Shown here in pieces: positions 1 to 7,002 of a stretch of 64,000 nt of DNA. Made by a program: the position numbers and the translations under genes. Source of the stretch: JAWSVE01 sp050789445. GTDB lineage: Bacteria > Pseudomonadota > Gammaproteobacteria > Pseudomonadales > Cellvibrionaceae. Within the stretch, counting starts at the first letter, position 1, and each line of letters opens with the position of its first letter. A model generated the notes under the pieces. That model saw only the letters and a program-made list of their open reading frames with translations, did no database searches and was not told the DNA's origin. The stretch is taken from assembly GCA_050789445.1 (NCBI GenBank), contig JAILXR010000001.1:2170001-2234000 (forward strand). Direction: 5' to 3'.

Positions 1-109
1 CAGCACTCAAGTGACGTTGTTCTGAGCCTTCTAGAATTTGAAGAATTTTGACACGAGGTAAAGTGACTTTCAGTCCAGCATTACGCAGTTCAACATTTTC
101 CGACGACAT
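1..109 (-). CDS. fur: Ferric uptake regulator Fur (N-terminal fragment)
   Basis: Only the first 36 codons are inside the window; the gene runs off the left edge. The translation begins MSSENVELRNAGLKVTLPR and continues through a helix with the KILQILE pattern, which matches the N-terminal winged-helix DNA-binding domain of Fur. Fur is an iron-responsive dimeric repressor acting on DNA in the cytoplasm. The ATG is preceded by an AAGGA-like ribosome site. It is divergent from bamE, an arrangement common in gammaproteobacteria. The metal-binding half of the protein cannot be inspected here. Confidence 0.88.
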   Translation of the reverse strand, partial: MSSENVELRNAGLKVTLPRVKILQILEGSEQRHLSA

Positions 110-204
110 GAGTTGTCCTTATTATTTTAACCAATTGAAGTCTTTATTACGTTCAGACTTCTCAGTGTGGATTTATTTCGGGTATTATCCCCGTTCAATC
201 GACG

Positions 205-684
205 ATGTGGAACCCTAGAATGAGAAATTCCTGCAGTAAGCGTAAAATACTAATAAATCAAAATAGAAGACACACTCACAAAAACCTTAAGAAATTCATT
301 GGTATACCAGTCATCCTTCTAGGGCTTATGGCTATCAATGGCTGTTCTTGGCTGCAATTTCCTGGAGTCTATCGACTTAATATCCAACAGGGCAATATCG
401 TCACTCAAGAGATGGTGGATCAACTTAAGCCTGGGATGACCAAAAGACAAGTCAACTTTGTCTTGGGAACTGCGCTAATCCAAGATAGCTTCGAGCAAGA
501 TCGCTGGGATTATTATTATTCGCTTCGGGATTCTGACGGAAAAACTACAAAAGAAAAATTCACTGTCTATTTTGAAGACGATAAGTTGACGCATTTTTCT
601 GGTGACTACCAACCGACGCCACCACCTCAATCTGCGGTTAAAACAACTGAAACCAAAGACACGGCAGCAACTGAAGAAGAGTAA
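205..684 (+). CDS. bamE: Outer membrane assembly lipoprotein BamE (SmpA)
   Basis: Small lipoprotein of the BAM complex, which folds beta-barrel proteins into the outer membrane. The N-terminus has a basic stretch, a hydrophobic segment and a lipobox ending in INGC, the predicted lipidated cysteine. The mature part holds the typical BamE core: the YRLNIQQGN segment, a QLKPGMTKRQV helix and the DRWDYYYSL strand. The tail is rich in Pro, Thr and Glu. The start is uncertain: ATG at 205 gives a long pre-sequence, and ATG at 220 is equally possible; neither has a good ribosome site. Divergent from fur and followed by a bidirectional terminator shared with rnfH. Confidence 0.9.
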   Translation: MWNPRMRNSCSKRKILINQNRRHTHKNLKKFIGIPVILLGLMAINGCSWLQFPGVYRLNIQQGNIVTQEMVDQLKPGMTKRQVNFVLGTALIQDSFEQDRWDYYYSLRDSDGKTTKEKFTVYFEDDKLTHFSGDYQPTPPPQSAVKTTETKDTAATEEE

Positions 685-741
685 GACACAAGTTACTATT
701 TAGCTATCTTGTTCTGTCGCTAAGTAGTAATCGGCTCAAAT

Positions 742-773
742 AAAAAGCCACCTGTTTAAGAAATTGGCTTTTT
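742..773. terminator. Bidirectional intrinsic terminator between bamE and rnfH
   Basis: A perfect 9-bp inverted repeat (AAAAAGCCA / TGGCTTTTT) flanks a 14-nt loop, with A and T tracts on the outer sides. It lies between two convergent genes and can serve both. Confidence 0.75.
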
Positions 774-856
774 ATCGCCGGCATTAAAAACAAAATATTT
801 CTAAGAAGCAATTTAAATACTTACCGCAAGTTTTAGATTGCTCTCGTCCTCTTTTT

Positions 857-1219
857 TCAAGCGCCCTTTTCCGAACTTCCCGTTTTTTCTTTTTTCGCTT
901 TTTCTGCTCGGCGTCTTCGCACTTCTTTTGGATCAGCCGTTAATGGTCGATAAATTTCGACTCTGTCATGAGGCTGCAACTCGTATTCATTTGCCGCCTT
1001 CAATCCTCTTGCACCAAATGCTTTCCCGAACAATCCTAACTTTGCTGTTGATAGATCTATCTCAGGAAAATCTATTACGATACCCGACATTTCAGCAGCA
1101 TCAAGCGCTGTGATTCCCGGCTTCACCATCAGCGAGATTATTTTTTGTTTTTCTGGCGTGGCATAAGCCACTTCAATTTCAAATGATTCAGTTTTTTCGT
1201 TCACAATTATTTTCCGCAA
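857..1219 (-). CDS. rnfH: RnfH family ubiquitin-like protein
   Basis: Small beta-grasp protein of the RnfH/RatB family, usually encoded next to ratA; its exact role is not settled. The VEVAYATPEKQ-like segment near residue 16 and the DRVEIYRPLTADPKE motif near residue 85 are family signatures. The C-terminus is a charged, Arg/Lys-rich tail, as in homologues. The start is uncertain: the ORF opens with TTG at 1219, while a GTG at 1204 would give a length closer to the E. coli protein. It follows ratA by about 30 nt and is probably cotranscribed with it. Confidence 0.85.
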   Translation of the reverse strand: MRKIIVNEKTESFEIEVAYATPEKQKIISLMVKPGITALDAAEMSGIVIDFPEIDLSTAKLGLFGKAFGARGLKAANEYELQPHDRVEIYRPLTADPKEVRRRRAEKAKKEKTGSSEKGA

Positions 1220-1250
1220 GACTTTTAAGTATTCTGTTTTTTAGATTTCG

Positions 1251-1685
1251 TTAGCTGTATCTTTTTTTCGCCTGAAGACAAACTGCATCAACCAATTGAT
1301 TACCCACGGATTCAAACCAACTTCCCGCTGCCAGTGCAACCAATTTATTTTTAAATTCAAAGGTTAAGGACAAACTGACCTTGCATGCCGAGTCACCCAA
1401 AGCCTCAAACGTCCACTGGCCATCTAATTGTTTAAACGGGCCATCAACTAATTGCATATTCACACATTGATTTTTCTCCAACATATTTCGAGTGATAAAG
1501 CTTTGTGAGAACTTACCTTTTTTTAAATCAAGTCGCGCCTCAATGCAAGCGTCAGTTTTCGACAAAATTTCTGAACCGACACAGCCATCCATAAATTCAG
1601 GATAAGCTTCTATATCGTTGACCAACTCAAACATTTGAGAAGGTGTGTATTCAACCAATGCAGTTCTTTCTATTGTTTTCGACAC
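1251..1685 (-). CDS. ratA: RatA / COQ10-like START domain protein
   Basis: A 144-residue single-domain protein of the polyketide cyclase/START fold. The opening SKTIERTALVEYTPSQMFELV and the later DIEAYPEFMDGC segment are characteristic of the RatA/COQ10 group. Family members bind hydrophobic ligands such as ubiquinone; E. coli RatA has also been reported to interfere with ribosome subunit association. The start codon is GTG with an AAAGAG sequence upstream. It forms a two-gene unit with rnfH. Which of the two reported roles applies here cannot be told from sequence. Confidence 0.85.
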   Translation of the reverse strand: MSKTIERTALVEYTPSQMFELVNDIEAYPEFMDGCVGSEILSKTDACIEARLDLKKGKFSQSFITRNMLEKNQCVNMQLVDGPFKQLDGQWTFEALGDSACKVSLSLTFEFKNKLVALAAGSWFESVGNQLVDAVCLQAKKRYS

Positions 1686-1771
1686 TAGTGGCTCTTTATC
1701 TTTAATCTAAATTATTGAGTGATATTTTTTAAATACTGACTTTTTCAGCTCAGCTTTTTATTTACAATGCG

Positions 1772-3145
1772 CTAACCAACAAATTGCTCCCACATTAGAA
1801 CAACAAAAACCAAACCTACTAAAACAGGTGAGATGTAACGAACAAATACTCGCCACAACTCAAACATTTCTTGCGATTCATGAGACATTTCATTTCGCAC
1901 ATGTGTTTTATGCATACACCAACCAGCAAAGATGGCAATAAACATTCCACCAAGTGGCAACATTATTTGCGATGTCAAAAAATCCACAAAATCGAAAAAT
2001 GTAAAACCTAAGAATTGATATTCTGGGCCAGACCAATCATTAAATGAGTAGACCGTTCCTAAACCTATTGTCCAAGCAATCCCTCCCATTAAAATATTTG
2101 CCCAAAAGCGGCCACACATTTTAGTTTCAACCAACCAAGCAACCGCCGGTTCAATTAAAGAAATAGCAGAACTCCAAGCGGCAACTGATATTAATATGAA
2201 AAATACCGTTCCAAACAACACTCCGCCTTCCATACTCCCGAAAGCAATCGGCAGAGAAACAAATAACAAACCAGGACCAGCTCCCGGCTCTATTGCTTCA
2301 CTTGCAAACACAATGGGGAAAATTGCCAAACCTGCAACCAATGCGACTAACGTATCCAAGAAAGCAACCGTTAAAACTGTTTTACCAATTGGCGCATCAC
2401 TTGGCATGTAAGCTCCATAAGCCATAATGGCGCCCATGCCTAAACTCAACGTGAAAAAAGCATGGCCTAAAGCAACTAGCACACCTTCCCATGTTAATTT
2501 ATCGAATTTAAAATCGAATAAAAATTTAAAACCTTCCGAGAAGTTTCCCTCTGAAACTCCGTAAAACAACATAACCAAAAGCAATACAAATAGAATTGGC
2601 ATTAGGATTCTAACAGCTGCACCAAGCCCTTTCGTTACTCCACCGATGACTACCGCCATCGTCAACATCATAAAAACCGTGTGCCAAATAATTAATTCGC
2701 TCTTATCCGCCTGTAATGCTGAGAAATGGCTTGCAACCATTTCTCCTGTTGCATTAACAAATGTCCCTTCTGCAATAACAGCAATGTACTTTAAAGACCA
2801 ACCAGCAATCACACTATAAAAAGAAAGAATCAGCAATCCAGCAACCACGCCAAACCAACCGATCGCAGTCCAACCTTTGCTCATCCCTGCTTCAAGCGTT
2901 AGATCATGCATGGTATTCACAGGGCTTTGACGACCTCGACGACCCAACATCGTTTCGGCCATCATGATAGGCACGCCAATAATTGCAATACAAAGCAGAT
3001 AGACAAGAACAAAGGCACCACCCCCATTTTCACCAGCGATATAAGGAAACTTCCAGATATTTCCTAAGCCGACTGCTGAACCTGTGGCCGCTAGGATAAA
3101 TGTCCATCGGCTTGACCAAGTGCCATGCATTTTTCGTTTATCCAT
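1772..3145 (-). CDS. Sodium-dependent neurotransmitter-symporter family transporter
   Basis: A 457-residue inner-membrane protein of the NSS/SNF family, which includes LeuT-type Na+-coupled amino acid carriers. The first membrane segment carries the diagnostic ATGSAVGLGNIWKFPYIAGENGGGAF motif region, where the unwound helix binds sodium and substrate. Around eleven to twelve hydrophobic segments follow, with a GMGAIMAYGAYM segment typical of TM6-7. The ATG at 3145 is chosen because GGGGGT lies just upstream; an in-frame TTG at 3160 is less likely. Divergent from smpB. Substrate cannot be predicted. Confidence 0.88.
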   Translation of the reverse strand: MDKRKMHGTWSSRWTFILAATGSAVGLGNIWKFPYIAGENGGGAFVLVYLLCIAIIGVPIMMAETMLGRRGRQSPVNTMHDLTLEAGMSKGWTAIGWFGVVAGLLILSFYSVIAGWSLKYIAVIAEGTFVNATGEMVASHFSALQADKSELIIWHTVFMMLTMAVVIGGVTKGLGAAVRILMPILFVLLLVMLFYGVSEGNFSEGFKFLFDFKFDKLTWEGVLVALGHAFFTLSLGMGAIMAYGAYMPSDAPIGKTVLTVAFLDTLVALVAGLAIFPIVFASEAIEPGAGPGLLFVSLPIAFGSMEGGVLFGTVFFILISVAAWSSAISLIEPAVAWLVETKMCGRFWANILMGGIAWTIGLGTVYSFNDWSGPEYQFLGFTFFDFVDFLTSQIMLPLGGMFIAIFAGWCMHKTHVRNEMSHESQEMFELWRVFVRYISPVLVGLVFVVLMWEQFVG

Positions 3146-3256
3146 AGATACCCCCAACAAATCTTATTGTCATTATTTTGTTAAAGATTGAGATTGTATC
3201 AGGAAAATTACAGAGGATCAGAGGAATGCCTATTCTCAGAAAAACATCAAGATAAG

Positions 3257-3285
3257 TAGGCATGAGCCTTTGGTATGGCTATAAT
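3257..3285 (+). promoter_or_regulatory. Predicted sigma-70 promoter of smpB
   Basis: A TAGGCA -35-like box, a 17-bp spacer and a perfect TATAAT at 3280-3285. The expected transcription start (about 3292) falls almost on the smpB ATG at 3294, so the mRNA may be leaderless or nearly so. No ribosome binding site is visible upstream of that ATG. Confidence 0.5.
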
Positions 3286-3293
3286 CCGCCGCC

Positions 3294-3767
3294 ATGGCTA
3301 AGAAGAAAAAAGTTCCCAGCAATATAATTGCTCAAAACAAAAAAGCACGCTTTGATTATCACATTACAGATACAATCGAGGCGGGCGTTTCCCTGCTTGG
3401 GTGGGAAGTCAAAAGCTGCCGCGAAGGTAAAGTACAGCTAGTTGATAGCTATGTACTGTTTAAGGGTGGAGAAGCTTTTTTACTCGGGGTCCAAATCCAG
3501 CCCCTTCAAACTGTTTCAACTCATTATGTTACAGACCCGACTCGAACAAGAAAATTGTTACTCAACAGGAAAGAGATAAGTCGACTACAAGCAGCAACTG
3601 AGCAAAAAGGGTATACGGTCGTAGCAACATCGCTTTATTGGAAAGGCCACTTAGTGAAATGCGGCGTCTCTCTCGGAAAAGGCAAGCAAGATCACGACAA
3701 ACGCGCAACAGAGAAAGAACGGGATTGGAATCGAGAAAAAACTCGGACATTAAAAGCCAATAACTAA
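3294..3767 (+). CDS. smpB: SsrA-binding protein SmpB
   Basis: A 157-residue RNA-binding protein that partners tmRNA in trans-translation, rescuing stalled ribosomes. The sequence shows the OB-fold core with the HITDTIEAGVSLLGWEVKS segment, the GKVQLVDSYV strand, and a basic C-terminal tail (GKQDHDKRATEKERDWNREK) that enters the ribosome mRNA channel. Length is normal for the family. Its RNA partner ssrA lies about 1.3 kb downstream, with gapA in the opposite orientation between them. A terminator shared with gapA follows. Confidence 0.97.
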   Translation: MAKKKKVPSNIIAQNKKARFDYHITDTIEAGVSLLGWEVKSCREGKVQLVDSYVLFKGGEAFLLGVQIQPLQTVSTHYVTDPTRTRKLLLNRKEISRLQAATEQKGYTVVATSLYWKGHLVKCGVSLGKGKQDHDKRATEKERDWNREKTRTLKANN

Positions 3768-3811
3768 CGTCTGCCACTTATAGAGCGAATTCTAAAAACA
3801 AAAATTTTAAA

Positions 3812-3845
3812 TAAAAAAGCGAGCCATTTTTGACTCGCCTTTTTC
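3812..3845. terminator. Bidirectional intrinsic terminator between smpB and gapA
   Basis: The stem AAAAAAGCGAG / CTCGCCTTTTT encloses a short T-rich loop. With A and T tracts on both sides it can end smpB (plus) and gapA (minus). Confidence 0.8.
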
Positions 3846-3864
3846 ACAGGAACAGCTTAAACAA

Positions 3865-4887
3865 TTAACCTAACGTCATTCCATCCATTTTTGCCAAGCG
3901 GCCAATCAACTCTTCCATCCGCGTGCTGTAACCCCATTCGTTATCGTACCAGCTCACCACTTTCACCATTCTCTTTTGCATGACCTGTGTTAGCTCAGCG
4001 TCAAAAATACTGGAATGTGAATTACCAATGATGTCACTAGAAACAAGTGGATCCGTCGAATAAGCTAAAATGCCTTTTAAAGAACCTTTTGACGCTTCTA
4101 ACATTGCAGCGTTTACCTGCTCGACGGTCACATCTGCTTCTAATTCAACGGTTAAATCGACAATGCTCCCATCAGAAACAGGGACACGCATTGCCAAACC
4201 ATCTAGCTTCCCAGCCAACTCAGGAATAACCACACCAATCGCTCGTGCTGCTCCGGTAGTCGTTGGAACAATATTGACAGCGGCACTACGCGAACGGCGC
4301 TTATCTTTATGAGGAGCATCTATCAGGCGCTGGTCAGATGTATAAGCATGAACAGTCGTCAACAACCCACAGCGAATTCCAAAATTTTCATGGAGCACTT
4401 TTGCCAAGGGTGCTGAGCAGTTTGTTGTACAGCTTGCGTTACTAATGATCGTTGATTCTTGCTTCACAACATGATCATTCACACCGCTCACTAAAGTCGC
4501 TTCTAATTTGTCTTTTGGCGGAACCGTTAACAGAACCCGCTTCGCTCCTGCATCTAGATGCTGTTGCAACTCAGATAATTTTCGAAACTTACCCGTACTT
4601 TCAACAACGTAATCGACGCCCAGTTCTTTCCAAGGGAGCTTTGATGGATCACGCTCCGACAACACTTTAAAGGGATCACCATCAATCGTCATCGTATCGC
4701 CATCTACCGATATATCCCCAGGATATTGACCGTGAATACTGTCGTATTTAAACGCATAGGCTAAATGGTCTGGCTCGGCCAAATCATTAATCGCAACAAC
4801 GTCATAATGCCCTCGCATTTTTGCGATCCTCATTACAGTTCGACCAATCCGACCAAAACCATTGATAGCAATTTTAGGAACTGACAT
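3865..4887 (-). CDS. gapA: Glyceraldehyde-3-phosphate dehydrogenase, type I
   Basis: A 340-residue cytoplasmic NAD-dependent enzyme of glycolysis and gluconeogenesis. It has the Rossmann start IAINGFGRIGR, an Asp at the end of the second strand (VVAINDL), which favours NAD over NADP, and the catalytic ISNASCTTNC motif with Cys153. The C-terminal VSWYDNEWGYSTRM segment is also canonical. Start chosen at 4887 because GGAG precedes this ATG by eight bases; an in-frame ATG at 4905 lacks a good ribosome site. Monocistronic, convergent with smpB. Confidence 0.95.
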   Translation of the reverse strand: MSVPKIAINGFGRIGRTVMRIAKMRGHYDVVAINDLAEPDHLAYAFKYDSIHGQYPGDISVDGDTMTIDGDPFKVLSERDPSKLPWKELGVDYVVESTGKFRKLSELQQHLDAGAKRVLLTVPPKDKLEATLVSGVNDHVVKQESTIISNASCTTNCSAPLAKVLHENFGIRCGLLTTVHAYTSDQRLIDAPHKDKRRSRSAAVNIVPTTTGAARAIGVVIPELAGKLDGLAMRVPVSDGSIVDLTVELEADVTVEQVNAAMLEASKGSLKGILAYSTDPLVSSDIIGNSHSSIFDAELTQVMQKRMVKVVSWYDNEWGYSTRMEELIGRLAKMDGMTLG

Positions 4888-4965
4888 AAATACATCTCCA
4901 TTCATTAAAAACCTAAATATTAAACTCTAAACCTTTAAATATTGTTTCGCTATCCCCATTTACAC

Positions 4966-5012
4966 TTTTGACATACAATGATCAGCCGTGTGAGAAATGC
5001 TCAATTTACACG
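4966..5012 (+). promoter_or_regulatory. Putative ssrA promoter and leader hairpin
   Basis: TTGACA at 4968-4973 overlaps a TACAAT box at 4974-4979; TACAAT is a plausible -10 with a weak -35. Downstream, CCGTGT (4986-4991) pairs with ACACGG (5007-5012) around an inner GAG/CTC stem, forming a hairpin in the leader that RNase P would remove from pre-tmRNA. Confidence 0.4.
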
Positions 5013-5023
5013 GGGCCAGTTAC

Positions 5024-5380
5024 GGGGGCGATCTGGATTCGACGCCGGTAACAAAACTCAGATGTGCATGTCGTGATGTCAGCCAATCACGTTAATCCAA
5101 AGCTGAAACCTTATAGTTGCCAACGACGACAACTACGCTCTAGCCGCTTAAACCCGGTTAGCGGTTTTTAACAAGGTGCCAATACCGCGTTACTAACTGT
5201 CATTCAGAATTGGATCGTGGTGAAGTAAGCCTGGGATGGAGCCACTAAAACTTTACAGGATCGCGCTTAACGTCCTGCCCGCCGGGCTGATAAGCGCTAA
5301 ATCAATAGACGGAAACTAAACATGTAGAGCACTGAGCGGAGTACTGGCGGACGCGGGTTCAAATCCCGCCGCCTCCACCA
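5024..5380 (+). ncRNA. ssrA: Transfer-messenger RNA (tmRNA)
   Basis: A 357-nt tmRNA. The 5' end GGGGGCG pairs with CGCCTCC at the 3' end to form a seven-base-pair acceptor stem (one G-U), followed by discriminator A and an encoded CCA. The tRNA-like T arm (GCGGGTTCAAATCCCGC) is intact. The tag reading frame starts with the GCC resume codon at 5119 and ends with TAA at 5149-5151, giving ANDDNYALAA. It acts with SmpB on stalled ribosomes and marks incomplete proteins for proteolysis. Its 3' end is a common integration target for genomic islands, and an accessory region starts right after it. Confidence 0.97.
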
Positions 5381-5387
5381 ATTTAAG

Positions 5388-5418
5388 AAGGTGAACTGAT
5401 CTCAGTTCACCTTTTTTT
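5388..5418 (+). terminator. Intrinsic terminator of ssrA
   Basis: AGGTGAACTGA and its complement TCAGTTCACCT form an 11-bp stem followed by a run of seven T. Confidence 0.9.
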
Positions 5419-5670
5419 ATGCCTGCGCCCCGCGCTACAGGCCTTATGTGGCAAGGGTTTACGGACTTCGTACCATTTCTAATCACGGACTATCCAAGGC
5501 GAATATTCTCTAAATTGCCGAATACTCTCTGCGCCTCTCCCTATCTCGAACCGCCCAAGTCCATGACCAGAGAACAGAGAACCCTTTAAAATCAGTAGCT
5601 TATTGTCGGACTAATCAAAAGGTTTGTTGGGTGAATTGGTTGGGCAAAAGCACAAAACATAAATTATTTT
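5419..5670. other. Non-coding stretch downstream of ssrA
   Basis: No credible reading frame, RNA gene or repeat of the ssrA 3' end was found here. It is the junction between core genes and the accessory region, and may hold the remains of an integration junction. Confidence 0.4.
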
Positions 5671-5762
5671 TGCAGTAATGACGTTTTTGCATTATTTGGC
5701 ATTGACAACACACAGGCCTGCACTTAAACTCAACATCAAATTACAGAAACGTCGTTACAGCA
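5671..5762 (+). promoter_or_regulatory. Promoter flanked by a 21-bp imperfect inverted repeat (putative operator pair)
   Basis: TTGACA (5702-5707), a 17-bp spacer and TAAACT (5725-5730) form a good sigma-70 promoter about 50 bp upstream of the first gene of the restriction block. It is bracketed by two 21-bp elements in opposite orientation, at 5671-5691 and 5742-5762, identical at 17 of 21 positions with a shared GTAA-N-GACGTTT core. The distal copy lies in the 5' untranslated region. This is the layout expected for an operator pair controlling the block; the binding protein is unknown. Confidence 0.55.
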
Positions 5763-5781
5763 CTTTAATACTGGAGAGAGC

Positions 5782-6363
5782 ATGAAAGCAAAATTGAAAA
5801 GCATTGCTTCTGTACAGATGGGGCACTCTTTCCGCACAAGGTTGGATCCCGACCAGAGCGGCAATGTCGCAGTTATTCAAATGAAGGATCTTACTGAAGA
5901 TAACCGACTAAACCGTGATGAGCTAGTCGTTATCGATATGGAAGAGCTTAAAGAAAAGCATCGTGTAGAAGTGAACGACATTGCTTTTAGATCTCGAGGG
6001 CTTACAAACACAGCCGCCCTTATTAATGCCGAACTAGAAAATGCAGTTATTGCAGCTCCGCTACTTCGCATTCGAATAGAAAAGAAAAACAAGATCGATC
6101 CAGCATACCTTTGCTGGTTCATTAATCAGCCCGCATCGCAGGCAGCTTTGCTGAGTCAATCGACCGGCACAGTGCAGCGTACTATAGGGAAGCCAGCACT
6201 GGAGAGCTTGGAGCTTTTAATTCCATCTATGGATGCGCAAATAAAGATTGTTGAGCTGGAGCGACTAGCCCTTGAAGAGCAAAAAATAATGAAAGAGTTG
6301 GCAGAGAAAAAGCGCCAGCTTATGGAAGGAATTCTGATGTGTTTTGCATCGGAATCCCAGTGA
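5782..6363 (+). CDS. Half-size HsdS-like specificity protein (single target-recognition domain)
   Basis: A 193-residue protein with one target-recognition domain followed by one coiled helix, as in type I restriction S subunits. Visible features are the KLKSIASVQMGHSFR opening, the STGTVQRTIGKPALESLELLIPS segment typical of the end of a recognition domain, and a C-terminal helix (about residues 155-185, rich in Glu, Lys and Leu). A normal HsdS has two such units; the full-length HsdS of this locus lies downstream at 9461. It could dimerise to make a second specificity, act as a donor for domain exchange, or regulate the system. GGAGAG precedes the ATG. Confidence 0.65.
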   Translation: MKAKLKSIASVQMGHSFRTRLDPDQSGNVAVIQMKDLTEDNRLNRDELVVIDMEELKEKHRVEVNDIAFRSRGLTNTAALINAELENAVIAAPLLRIRIEKKNKIDPAYLCWFINQPASQAALLSQSTGTVQRTIGKPALESLELLIPSMDAQIKIVELERLALEEQKIMKELAEKKRQLMEGILMCFASESQ

Positions 6364-6445
6364 TTGCAGTCACTGGGTTCTTAGAGCGTTCAAAGTGTTG
6401 CAGCACATTGAACAAGGTAGTTAACCAATAAAAGGTAAAGTAAGT

Positions 6446-6691
6446 ATGACAAAAAATATTAAATCTAGCAACAACTCTACTCGCCACGTTGTGCCTCATG
6501 CAGATGGATGGGCCAACAAGAAAGGTGGATCTGATCGCGCTAGCAGTGTTCACTCAACGAAAAAAGAGGCCGAAGCAGCTGCCCGTGAACAAAGCAAACG
6601 GGAAGGCTCAGAGCTGGTTGTTCACGGTAAAGATGGCCAAATACAGCGCAAAGATAGTCATGGCAATGACCCTCGTAATATTAAAGGGTAA
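6446..6691 (+). CDS. DUF2188 domain small protein
   Basis: An 81-residue, very hydrophilic, basic protein. The RHVVPHADGWANKKGGSDRASSVHSTKKEAEAAAREQ region and the later ELVVHGKDGQIQRKDSHGNDP segment match the DUF2188 pattern of a short repeated beta hairpin around a W-x-VK/GS core. The function of DUF2188 proteins is unknown. It sits between the half-S gene and another small gene in a likely operon leading into hsdMSR. Confidence 0.7.
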   Translation: MTKNIKSSNNSTRHVVPHADGWANKKGGSDRASSVHSTKKEAEAAAREQSKREGSELVVHGKDGQIQRKDSHGNDPRNIKG

Positions 6692-6700
6692 GGAGGATTT

Positions 6701-6931
6701 ATGACTGATGAGTACAAGAAGAAAATGGGCTTGCCAGAGTCACATACTCTAAACATTTTGGATAGTCAGTGGACGCAAAGGAAAGGGCAAGACACTGACA
6801 CCTATGAATGCGAAGAGCTTAACGAGCAAGGTGAACCTATCGCAAGGTATACCGTAAAGGACAGTACATCAATTTACCCTCCGTTTGGTCGGTCGATTAC
6901 ATGGACTCAATCATCCGAAATAAGCATTTAA
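6701..6931 (+). CDS. Small protein of unknown function
   Basis: A 76-residue acidic protein with no recognised domain. An AAGGAGG ribosome site lies five to six bases before the ATG, one of the best in the window, so it is very likely translated. It begins nine bases after the DUF2188 stop codon and is probably cotranscribed with it. Sequence features are limited to several Tyr and Trp residues and a polar C-terminus. Confidence 0.6.
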   Translation: MTDEYKKKMGLPESHTLNILDSQWTQRKGQDTDTYECEELNEQGEPIARYTVKDSTSIYPPFGRSITWTQSSEISI

Positions 6932-6950
6932 CAGTTTAATTAACTTTAAT

Positions 6951-6978
6951 CGGTGCTGGCTGCAACCAGCCAGCACCG
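6951..6978 (+). terminator. Strong hairpin upstream of hsdM (attenuator or processing element)
   Basis: CGGTGCTGGCTG (6951-6962) and CAGCCAGCACCG (6967-6978) form a perfect 12-bp, GC-rich stem with a four-base CAAC loop. No T tract follows, so it is not a standard terminator. It sits 24 nt before the hsdM ATG and could act as a partial terminator, an mRNA-stabilising hairpin or a protein-binding site that sets the ratio of upstream small proteins to the R-M enzymes. Confidence 0.5.
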
Positions 6979-7002
6979 TAACAATAATTTGAGGGCACAT
7001 TT

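Noticed and set aside
838..1113. A plus-strand frame opposite rnfH
   Set aside because: It is antisense to a clearly conserved RnfH protein and has no domain.
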